Shown here in pieces: positions 43,614-54,328 of a stretch of 64,000 nt of DNA. Location of the stretch: NCBI GenBank assembly GCA_963556145.1, contig OY744465.1:7130001-7194000 (forward strand). Reading direction: 5' to 3'. The stretch's first letter is position 1; the number at the start of each line of letters is the position of its first letter. Below the pieces are notes generated by a model. The model did no database searches, had not been told where the DNA came from, and was given only the letters and a program-made list of their open reading frames with translations. Position numbers and translations under genes: made by a program. Origin of the DNA: Hygrocybe punicea. Its lineage: Eukaryota > Basidiomycota > Agaricomycetes > Agaricales > Hygrophoraceae.

Positions 43614-44690
43614 TGACCTGACGGATTAGGAAGTGGCTTACATAAATTTTGCGGAGTTGAGCAGGTTCCCAGGGTGAGTGGGGGGGTTGGGGGGGGTGAC
43701 ACATCTGGCGGATGGTAACAGGGTTGGGTGTGGGGGATGGCATGGACTGTGATAGGGCCCTGTAAATTTTGTGGGGGGATCCAGTTGGATTTGAGTTGGC
43801 AGGGGTGGGATTTATGGCAGAGTGGGCACTGTTTGGGGTGCCGTGGCCGAAATAGGGAACACGAATTTTCGATAAATTACAGGGGCATTCTACATGATGT
43901 ATGCTACATTTTGTCCCAGCAAAGGTAGTCCTAAAACGGGGTTGCGGAGGCTATGGAATGTGCGCAAGTTGAGGTTGGTCCGGAGTTGTGGCTGAAATTC
44001 GGACTCAGTTCGAAATCCACAGCCAGAGCGTTCACACTCAGCCAAACTCAAAACCTTCTGCTCATCAACATCTCATCCCCTCCAATCCCGACTCTCCTGC
44101 TGGCTTCCTGCTGCCCCTGCTGCCCCACAACTTTCCCATCCCCCTCTACTGTCTCCTACCCCCCTCCAGGCAACTTTTTCACCCCCCCAAGTTGACCAAT
44201 GGACAGCAACAGTGCCACCAGTGCCCCCAGCAAGAGGGGCGCATTCTGGCTGCTTTTGAGCACCATGGGGGAGTTCTGAGGGCAGCAGGGGTTGTGGTGC
44301 ACCCACCCCCTGCTGTTCCAGGTGAGTTTTTAGTTTAATTGACTGTATTGGAGGTGAATTGACTGGGTAGTGATCACTCAGGCTTCAGCCCCCTCTCCCT
44401 GCCCTCCCAGCCCTCCATCCAGCTCTTCCCCACATCCCTTCATCCCTCCTGCACTCCCTCCACCCATCCTCCACCCTCCCCCCTGCTTCCCCTCCCTTCC
44501 TGGCCTGTTCTGCCCCCCCCCCTCCACCTCCCTCCTTTTCCCCTCTCCAGCCCCTTCCTTTAGCACCCATCTACCCCCCCATCACTCTCCTGTCATCTCT
44601 CTCACCACACTGTGCCTGTACCCTCTGTAGTAGCTCATTTTGTATGATATTGACATTTAGTTTAATTTAATTTAATTTAATTGAACTTAT
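43614..44690 (+). repeat. Dispersed repeat, copy 2
   Basis: Partner of 41,207-42,265 in the same orientation. It ends in (TTTAA)n (44,655-44,690) instead of (AAAT)n, so the tails arose separately. The 5' part has a G-rich insert (43,670-43,720) absent from copy 1. Confidence 0.7.
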
Positions 44691-45031
44691 TAATTATTAA
44701 TTAATGATGATTTTGTGAGAATATAAAAGGTTAATTCCGGTCCAAAAGCGGAGTTTAAACATTATTCCCACGATAGCGGTGGAACTGCTGCCTCATGTTT
44801 GACAGGGTCTATGGGCTCTGCCTTTGTTACTCACCACTACTTTCACCCCACTCAGCACTTCCCCAATCTCTGGCTTCCCTTATCCCAGTATTTAGATAGT
44901 GTTTTTCTTCAATATATCACCACCTAAAGGTGAGCTAGGCGGGGTCCTGTGCACGTGACACAGTCCAGAAAGCCATAGGTCCATAGGTAGTCAGTAGTCA
45001 GTAGTGTAAAATTGGTCTGAACTGTTGGGAT

Positions 45032-45471
45032 TAGGAAAATGCAAGGGTATATCCTTGGTGTAACAAGCATTTTCAAGGATTTTGCTTTTACCATCTCAGA
45101 TTTGAGATAATTGTGAATTTTTCTATATGACCAAGAAGATTATGTCTATCCCTTCCAGGATCCTTGATGCTTTGAGTTACATTAACATTCTATATGCTTT
45201 AATTCTTTGTATCAACTGCCAAGGATATGCTATATCCATAAAAACTCGGAGTTAATCGGAGTTATGGATATAGCATATCCTTGGCAGTTGATACAAAGAA
45301 TTAAAGCATATAGAATGTTAATGTAACTCAAAGCATCAAGGATCCTGGAAGGGATAGACATAATCTTCTTGGTCATATAGAAAAATTCACAATTATCTCA
45401 AATCTGAGATGGTAAAAGCAAAATCCTTGAAAATGCTTGTTACACCAAGGATATACCCTTGCATTTTCCTA
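45032..45471. mobile_element. hAT-type foldback MITE, perfect 210-bp arms
   Basis: 45,032-45,241 appears to be the exact reverse complement of 45,262-45,471 around a 20-nt loop. The tips are TAGGAAAATGC. The 8-bp repeat GTTGGGAT flanks it (45,024-45,031 and 45,472-45,479). Tip similarity to the MITE at 21,646 (TAGGGAAATGC) suggests the same family. The identity of the arms points to recent insertion. Confidence 0.93.
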
Positions 45472-48400
45472 GTTGGGATTGTGCCCTTCGGTGGACCAAT
45501 CTTCAGCTGACCTCTAGAACAAACGGTAGTCACTCCGTTGACTGGGGCAGCGTCACAACTGCAGACCAATTGGCTGAAGAATCACCTTCCTCTCTTGCCG
45601 TTTCTAACCTCTGATTGGTTAATCAGAGAGAGCAGATAGTTCTGCAAGAGACAGGTTACATCAACACTCCCCCTGGACCCTGGATTTTGGTGTGTCAGGA
45701 TTGGTTGTTGACCTGAACATCGCATTTTATTTTTGATTGACTTTTATCCTCTTTGTCCCAATGTAAGTGCCATGGTTTGCATCATATACAACCACTCATG
45801 ACATCTGAAATTCAGGCATAAGATTCAACAAACCCCTCGCAGTGCTGCACGCCAGAGTGAGCGTGATGAACGACAGCTGGACAGTCCAGTAAACCGTCAT
45901 ATCCCTCAGCAGAGAGACCTTCCACCACCTGCCATCCTGCCTTTAAATTTGTCCATCATCAATCAATTTCCAGTGCCCCCCTATCAGGGTGGTGATCCTT
46001 TTGTCACTCCACCAACTCCCTCTGCCACAGCTGCCAGACTTGCCTTGGATGACCTGAGAGCACAAGCAGCTGCTACCAGTGCTGTTTTGTTGCAAACAGG
46101 CAGATGGTCACATGGGAGGCCTCGAAGGACTCCTGTTCAGGATCCTTTGCCAACTCAAACCCCTGCTTCAACTCCTTCTGGATCTGTTTTGCCACGATAT
46201 CAGGTACTGTTTTTCATCTTCAATTTAGTCCTTCTGCTGACTTTTTTATTCAGCCTGTTCAAGAGAATGCCATTGCTGGCCCATCCACTGTGAGACCTGC
46301 TGTGCAATGGGTGGAATATGTCAATCCAAATGTGAGTTATGCAATGAATGGCCATGATCACATTCTCACAATATCTTTAGAATGCTGTTGCTGGCCCATC
46401 CAATCCAAGACCCATTGTGCCATGGGCTGGACCTGTGATTCCAGATGTGAGTTACTGCAATTTTATTAAAATGTCGTTAATCTCACTGGCTTTGTAAGAA
46501 TGTTCGAGTTGCTCAATATGAGGAGATTAGACAGTTTTTGACAGCCAGAGATCCATCTCCACCACATCCACCACCACCTTCTCCTTCTCCACCCCCACCA
46601 CCTCCTCTTGAATTGCCAGAGGCACGTCGTCCTTTCGATAAGAATAGTATCATTGTCCATGACTTGGGGCACATGAATGTGATCTGCCACAATTGTAATG
46701 CCTTACACTGGGCTGCAGAGAGATTAGCAGAGTCATCTCTCCATAATCCCAAGTTTGGCATGTGTTGCTACCAAGGCAAAGTCTCTCTCCCTCCTCTTGA
46801 GCCACCTCCTGCCGAGTTGCGCTACCTTTACGATCATAATGATGACCAAGCAAAACAATTTCGTGACCACATCAGACAGTATAACTCAGCATTGGCAATG
46901 ACCTCCATTGGCCAGGATGCTGGCAGGCAACTTCACATAGATCACACCGTCAATCAAGGAGCTGGCCCCTGGGTTTATAAAATACATGGTGCCTGTCATC
47001 ACTTCACTGGCTCTCTTCTACCTCAAGAGGGGAGACAGCCTGCCTATGCTCAGTTGTACATTTGGGATCCAGTGCAGGCACTTGACATTCGCATGAACAA
47101 TCATGCAAATACAGGTTTGGATCGCAGGACAATGCATCTATTGCAGGACATGCTCTATCGTAAACACCCTTCAGTTGCCCTTTACAAGCAAGCATTGGAA
47201 CTCACAGCCCACATGCAACCTAACCAGGATTGCAGGATCCTTCTCCGCTTTGACAAAGACTGTGACCAGCATCGTTACAATCTTCCTGGTGCACAAAACA
47301 GGGAGATAGCAGTCATAGTTCCTGGTGAAGGTGATAAAACAATGGAGCCCCATGATGTTATCCTCCACAGGAGAGGTGGTGGTCTAAAGTGCATTAATGA
47401 CATGAGTCCTATGTACCAGTCTCTACATTTTGTCTTGCTCTTCCCTACTGGCCAGCTGGGTTGGCATAAATTGCTTGAACGTGGTCATGATGATAGTCAG
47501 GAGCCAGGAGATGGTCATGTGGTTGCTGTCAGGAGATGCAAAAAACTCTCCATGATAGAGTACTTTGCCTACAGTCTGCATCCCCATCAAAATGAATCAA
47601 ACCACATTTTCAAGGCAGGCCATCTCTTTCAGGAGTACATTGTCGATTCTTGGGCTTTTGTAGAGCAATATAGCCTCAATTGGTACACACTTAACCAGAC
47701 TACAATCTGTTCAGAGTTGTACAGTGATCTTGCACATGCAGTGGCCCAGGATCCCAATGTTGATGGTCAACAAAGGGGAAAGCATGTCATTCTTCCCTCT
47801 TCATTCACAGGTGGTACTTGCGCCATGGTTCAGAATCTCCAAGATGCCCTTGCCATAAATCGCTATTTTGGAGGTGCCGACTTCTTCTTGACCATAACAG
47901 CAGATCCAAACTGGCCAGAGATTAAGAGAGAGCTCCTTCCTGGACAGACAGCAGCAGACAGGCCTGACTTGGTCACCTGTGTCTTCAAAGCAAAGGCTGC
48001 TCAGTTGCGGGATGACATTTTCAAGCATGGTGTCCTTGGTGCTGCTGTAGGTCGTGTCTGGACTATCGAGTTTCAGAAGAGAGGTCTGCCTCACATGCAC
48101 ATGATCATCTTTCTTGACCGTGACAGCAAGCTTCGCACTCCAGAGGAGATTGACAGCCTGAATTCAGCAGAGTTTCCTGACAAAGACACTCAGCCTGAGC
48201 TTTACAACTTGGTCTGCAAGCACATGGTCCATGGTCCCTGTGGTCCAGACAATCCAAATGCACCTTGCATGAAGGATGGCAAGTGCTCAAAGGGTTTTCC
48301 AAAGGAGTTTCGTGAGGCAACCACCCTCTCTGAGGATTCATATGCCACTTACAGGAGAAGGGATGATGGCAGGAAGCACATTGTCAGAGGCAAAGAGGTT

Positions 48401-49291
48401 GACAATCACTGGATCGTTCCTTACTCCCCCTGGTTCCTCTATCGCTATAAGTGCCACATAAACCTGGAGTTGGTCTTTTCCATAAAGTCCATAAAGTACA
48501 TTTACAAGTATGTCTACAAGGGACATGACCGTACCACCATGCAGTTTGGCACAGCCCAGGATGAGGTTCAGCTGTACCTTGATGCTTGCTATGTCTGCTC
48601 GTGTGAGGCCTTTTGGCGTATAGTCCACTTCAGAACTCATGAAGAGTTTCCTCCTGTCTATCGCCTCGAAGTTCACCTGCCTCAGCACCAGAATGTCACT
48701 TATGTTCCAGAACCTGGCCAAAACATGCAGGAAGTCTTGGACCGTGCCAAGGATACATCTCTCATGGGCTACTTTAAAGCCAATCAGGTTCATGAAGTAG
48801 CTCGGAATATCCTTTACCAGGACTTCACTGGGAACTTTGTCTGGAATGAATCCAAGCATATGTGGACTGTCCGAAAAAAAGGCTTTGCAATTGGGAGAAT
48901 GTACTATGCCCATCCAACTTCCAGTGAACGCTTCTACCTTCGCCTCCTCCTCACTTCAGTCAAGGGTGCCACCTCTTTTGAGCATCTGCGTACAGTTGAT
49001 GGTGTTGTTCATCCTACATTCAAGCAGGCTTGCCTTGCATTGGGTCTTCTTGAGGATGATCAGGAGTGGATTCAGTGTCTCAATGAGGCCAGCATCATGC
49101 AAACAGGTTCTCAGCTCTGCCACCTCTTTGTCACCATCCTTTGTGATTGCAGTCCAGCTCAGCCAGAACTTGTTGGGGACCAGTTCAGGGAGCACATCTG
49201 CGATGACTTGAAGCATGCTCTTCGTCATAGAGGCATTCAGGAACCCAGTGACAACCAGGTCTATGATTATGGCCTGTATCTCATCGAGCGC

Positions 49292-51162
49292 TGTCATGAT
49301 CCAAACAGGATTCGGATCAAAACATAGTAATATGCTGTCACTAGTCACCATCCCTACAGCACACATCACATTACAAGGACCATTCATACTGGAATGCCCC
49401 CATCTGCATATGGAGTAGAAAGGAATACCCTTATCTGCATATAGGACACACAGGAAATCCTTATCTGCACATAGGACATACATGAAACCCTTATCTACAG
49501 AAGGGACATACAAGAAAACCCTTATCTATGCAGAGGAAATGAAGGAATACCCTTATCTTAACTGATAAGGCCCCCAAAACATCTTATCAGAGGCCAAAGA
49601 AGCACAAGAAGCACAGCCACATCCTTATCTCCAATCATAGAGATAACACATGCCACCCATCATTCCCTGATCAAGAAGCACATCACATTTCATATCAATT
49701 GATCAAGTACAGCCCAGCCCAGATCTTATCTTTTTCTTAACTGATAAGGATACCCACATGGCATGGCATCAATTGATCAAGAAGCACAGCCTCAGGAAGA
49801 TGATTCTAGAAGCATAGCCTGGCACAGCCCTTGCCTTTGATTCACACACCCAAGATTAGACCAGTGGCATGACTCACTCCCATCAAATGTGACTCATTGG
49901 TCTATCCATGACAAATTATGACCCTTATGACATATTCATGACCTCCCATGACTCATTATGACCACCTATGACTAATTTTGACCATTTCTGACTCATTATG
50001 CCCCCTCCTTTGATTATAATTCCTATGTGACTCATTAATTGACTCTGTATGAGTCACAAACCCATGCCTTCCTTTCTTATGACTCCTTATGAGTCATAAC
50101 CCCCCATGCCTTTCATCATTATGACTCCTTATGAGCCATAAACCTATGCCTCTCCTCTATATGACTCCCTATGAGTCATATCCTATGCTCTCCATTTGAT
50201 ATACCATTCTATGACTCAGTATGACTCCTGCTGTAGAATAGGTATATATAGAGCCCAGTTTCTGCTGGAGATGGCTCAGTCACCTAATCTGACAGGCCCA
50301 GTCACAGGACAGTCCCTCTCCCAGATTCTGATTCACCCCATCTGTATTTGTTTGTATTACCTACTTTGGTAGTAGCTATTACTTCAAATACCAATTGCAG
50401 TTCAAGTCATCATTCATTTGTTTAAGGATATCAATCTCAGATATATTGATACTCCCTTATTACTTGTTTGATACATATTCTTTGTGTTCTGTCACGTAGT
50501 ACAGTCACATTCAATTTCTTTCAAGTTCTATTGATCATCACCAAAGATATCCCAGTACTTTATTCTGCACTAGTAGCCAATGTGCGTTTGAAGCTTCGGA
50601 ATAAAGTCCGATATCTTGATCATCAATCCTACTTGCCTATTGTTCAGTTCATTCATTCTGTAGATAGTATTTTGTCACACCTCCTTTTTGTTTGACATCT
50701 ACTGTTACATCGCCCATCGCCCATCGTCTATCGCTCATCGTCCATCATCTATTGCTCATCTCTATTGTACCTCTGCTCATTGTATACTTGCTACTTGTAT
50801 ACTTGACTGTTGTACACTTGTTCATCTTACACTGTTCATACTTGCTTGAGTTATTATCCGCTTATACTCTTGCATACCTCTTGTCACTCAAAGTCTTTAC
50901 CTTCAGTAGGGAAGACCTCACTGTTCACTCATCCTCTATAAGTCATACATCTGACTTATATTATTGTCAAGTATTTGTTGTATCTCTCAAAGCTAACCTT
51001 TGATAGGATTCACACCACAACCCAACCACCCAACAGGAATACCCCAGAGTTATTAAAGAGCTAAATCCTTGTTCCTAAAGGACAACAAGGTAATTTCCCG
51101 ATCAACGACACACTCCGGAAACCCTTGGTGTGGATTTGTTCAAACACTTCCCACGCAAAACA
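49292..51162 (+). mobile_element. Solo LTR (1871 bp) inside the Helitron gene, 4-bp duplication GCGC
   Basis: It starts TGTCATGATCC and ends ACGCAAAACA (TG...CA). GCGC flanks both sides (49,288-49,291 and 51,163-51,166). Removing it with one GCGC leaves the helicase frame in phase. The copy at 20,950 matches it over its full length. At 1.87 kb it is long for a fungal LTR. No tRNA-primed internal region is attached, so it is a solo LTR. Confidence 0.9.
49430..50250 (+). promoter_or_regulatory. LTR promoter with GATA-type and Gcn4/AP-1-type site arrays plus TATA
   Basis: Ten CTTATC/GATAAG hexamers lie in 49,430-49,748. Nine exact TGACTCA/TGAGTCA heptamers follow in 49,870-50,218, with further near-matches such as TGACTCC. 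GGTATATATAGAG at 50,241 fits a TATA box downstream of both arrays. The hexamers match the fungal GATA-factor core and the heptamers match bZIP Gcn4/AP-1 sites. The order upstream arrays, then TATA, fits a U3 promoter reading to the right. The same layout is kept in the 20,950 copy. Binding and activity are inferred. Confidence 0.6.
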
Positions 51163-52859
51163 GCGCATGTTGAGGTTCAGGGGAAAATCTTTGAAGGACT
51201 ATGACCCTATGCCTGAGCCACAAGAGGATTGGGATCAGCAGTTTGGAAATCACCTTATCTTGGAACAAAGAGACTATGATCCAGAACAGCAGGCTGCTCT
51301 TGCCCAAGCACGTATCCCTACCCTCAATCCAGATCAACATGCTGCATTTGATGATATCATGCAAGCAGTTACTACCCGCTCTGGACAGTGCTACTTCCTT
51401 CATGGCTCTGGTGGCACTGGCAAGACATACATATACAATACTCTTTGCTACGCACTCCATTCCCAGGCAAAGATCATGCTGTGTACTGCTTCATCTGGCA
51501 TCGCTGCTCTCCTGCTCATCGGAGGTCACACCACTCATTCCCGTTGCAAGATTCCCATCATCCTCCATGAAGACTCCATCTGCAATATCTCAAAGAATTC
51601 TCTTGAGGCAGACCTGTTCAGAGCAACTGATCTCATCATCATTGATGAGATCACCATGCAGCATCGCCATGCTGTGGAGGCTCTTGATAGAACTCTCCAG
51701 GATATTCTCAACTCCAACAAGGTCTTTGGAGGGATCTCTGTCGTCTTTGGTGGGGACTGGAAGCAGATCCTGCCTATTGTCATCAAGGGGTCACGTCCTC
51801 AGATTGTAGGTGCATGTCTTCAGCGGTCCAGGATTTGGGAGGAGCTCAAGGTCTTGAAACTCAACACCAACATGTGCCTCATGCAAGGAGACCAGGAGGA
51901 GAATGACTTTGCCAAGTGGCAGCTGGAAGTCGGTAGTGGGAAACACACTGACAATGTCAACAATGTCAACATCCCTCCTAAATTCCAGCTCCCACAAAAC
52001 ACAGTCGAGGCTCTCATCACTCACATTTACCCTGGCATAAACCTCCTCCCTCATGCTTCTGATGCCTACTTTGCAGAGCACTCCATCCTCTCAGCTCGCA
52101 ATGATGACGTCCATGAGTTAAACAAGAGGATACTCACAGACTTTCTGGGCCAAGAAAAGATTTTCCACAGTGTCGATACAATTAAAGATACTGGCAATCA
52201 AGATGTCATGTATCCTGCAGAATATCTTAACAGCATAAATCTCTCTGGAATGCCTGTTGCAAAGCTGGCTCTCAAAGTTGGTGTCCCCATCATGGTTTTG
52301 CACAATCTCAATTCTCAACAAGGCATATGTAATGGTTCCAGGGGCATAGTAACTCGCTTCACTAATCGTGTCATTGAAATTCGTCTCCTCACTGGTGATC
52401 ATGCTGGCAAGCATGTCTTCATTCCTCGCTTGAAGATAGAACCTTCAGATGCTCAACTTCCTTTTCAATTTTCTCGCTTTCAATTTGCATTGTCTCTTGC
52501 TTTTGTCATGACCGTCAATAAAGCTCAGGGTCAATCTCTCAAACTTGCTGGTTTGGACTTTAGAACTCCTCCTTTCACTCATGGCCAATTCTATGTTGCA
52601 GTTTCTCGGGCTACATCAGTCAATAGTTTAAAAATAATTTGGGATCCTAAATTACCATCTCCAACCACAAAGAATATTGTATATCCTCACACCTTACAGC
52701 ATATCTTTTCCACAAGACATGGCTCAGCTGAGAGGGACAATTCCCACTCCGAGTGGGCCAGCCAATCTCGGCTGACCAATATCTTTCTCCAGGGGAGATG
52801 GCTTGGCCGAGGGGTCTATGTTCTGAGGGACATGAGTTGGCCGAAGCAGGGGGATATAT

Positions 52860-54180
52860 TGGCCAACGGGTCTGGATATTTTGGCTGGCCATGGGAGATG
52901 GATTGGCCCACCGGTCTGGGTATCTTGGCAGGCCATGGAACATGGATTGGCCGACAGCCCAGGGTAATTTGGCTGGCCATGGAACATGGATTGGCCGACG
53001 GGTCTCGGTATGTCGGCTGGCCATGAAAGGTGGATTGGCCGACAGGTCTGGGTATTTCAGCTGGCCATGGAACGTGGGTTGGCTGACGGGTCTGGGTATG
53101 TCGGCTGGCCATGAAAGGTGGATTGGCTGACCACACTGGGTATTTCGGTTGGCCATGGAACATGGATTGGCCGATGGGTCTGGGTATTTCAGCTGGCCAT
53201 GGAACATGGATTGGCCGACGGGTCTCGGTATGTCGGCTGGCCATGAAAGGTGGATTGGCCGACGTGTCTGGGTATTTCGGTTGGCCATGGAACATGGATT
53301 GGCCGATGGGTCTGGGTATTTCAGCTGGCCATGGAACATGGATTGGCTGACAGGTCTGGGTATTTTGGTTGGCCATGGAACATGGATTGGCCGACGGGTC
53401 TCGGTATGTCGGCTGGCCATGAAAGGTGGATTGGCCGACAGGTCTGGGTATTTCAGCTGGCCATGGAACGTGGGTTGGCCGACGGGTCTGGGTATGTCGG
53501 CTGGCCATGAAAGGTGGATTGGCTGACCACACTGGGTATTTCGGTTGGCCATGGAACATGGATTGGCCGATGGGTCTGGGTATTTCAGCTGGCCATGGAA
53601 CATGGATTGGCCGACGGGTCTCGGTATGTCGGCTGGCCATGAAAGGTGGATTGGCCGACGTGTCTGGGTATTTCGGTTGGCCATGGAACATGGATTGGCC
53701 GATGGGTCTGGGTATTTCAGCTGGCCATGGAACATGGATTGGCTGACAGGTCTGGGTATTTTGGTTGGCCATGGAACATGGATTGGCCGACGGGTCTCGG
53801 TATGTCGGCTGGCCATGAAAGGTGGATTGGCCGACAGGTCTGGGTATTTCAGCTGGCCATGGAACGTGGGTTGGCCGACGGGTCTGGGTATGTCGGCTGG
53901 CCATGAAAGGTGGATTGGCTGACCACACTGGGTATTTCGGTTGGCCATGGAACATGGATTGGCCGATGGGTCTGGGTATTTCAGCTGGCCATGGAACATG
54001 GATTGGCCGACGGGTCTCGGTATGTCGGCTGGCCATGAAAGGTGGATTGGCCAACAGGTCTGGGTATTTTGGCTGGCCATGGAACATGGATTGGCCGACG
54101 GGTCTGGGTATGTCGGCTGGACATGAAAGGTGGATTGGCCGACAGGTCTGGGTATTTCGGTTGGCCATGGATTGGCCAAT
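52860..54180 (+). repeat. 44-bp minisatellite, about 30 units, 396-bp higher-order repeat
   Basis: Each 44-bp unit holds GGCCATGGAACATGGATTGG then CCGACGGGTCTGGGTAT and a TTCGGCT-like end. Units vary at fixed places; the pattern recurs every nine units (396 bp), visible from the variant GACCACACTGGG at about 53,127, 53,523 and 53,919. Translations of the first two higher-order copies are identical over at least 125 residues, so the amplification is recent. The units lack stops in nearly all frames, which produces long open frames on both strands. It begins just after the helicase core. Confidence 0.93.
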
Positions 54181-54328
54181 CCTGGTTAGTATACCGTCAG
54201 CCATGGGACATGGGTTGGCAAATACCATATATTGGCTTGCTGGTCATTCTTGGCAGATGGTTATGGTCCAGTTGGTTAAAAATATATTACTTTCTTCTGT
54301 TCAACTATATCTTCTCTAATAATATGTA

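Larger units (their letters stand above)
45817..52700 (+). pseudogene. Helitron Rep-PIF1 helicase gene, split by a solo LTR
   Basis: Coding evidence starts after an acceptor near 45,815. Exons end at 46,203, run 46,254-46,331 and 46,381-46,446, then 46,499-49,291; the last two short exons repeat a GPS--RP-V-W motif. The long exon has a Pro-rich spacer, a zinc-type CHNCNALHW, a Helitron_like_N region, then the rolling-circle nuclease: KRGLPHMHMIIFL (HUH, near 48,090) and YIYKYVYKG (two Tyr, near 48,500). At 49,291 a solo LTR intervenes; the same frame resumes at 51,167 with PIF1 helicase motifs: FLHGSGGTGKTYIYN (Walker A, near 51,400), LIIIDEITM (Walker B), VFGGDWKQILP, VNKAQGQSL and GQFYVAVSRATS. 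The frame then runs into the minisatellite, so the original stop is lost or displaced. Without the LTR the protein would be nearly whole. Confidence 0.88.

Noticed and set aside
41942..44566. Gly/Arg- and Pro-rich frames on both strands near 42.0 and 44.4 kb
   Set aside because: They are translations of C-rich simple sequence in the two dispersed repeat copies.
52860..54180. CRISPR-like array of regular repeats
   Set aside because: Units are contiguous without unique spacers and the genome is eukaryotic.
52647..54228. Minus-strand open frames of 510 and 470 codons
   Set aside because: They are translations of the 44-bp minisatellite, which has almost no stops in any frame; the repeated Pro/Trp/His peptides have no independent support.
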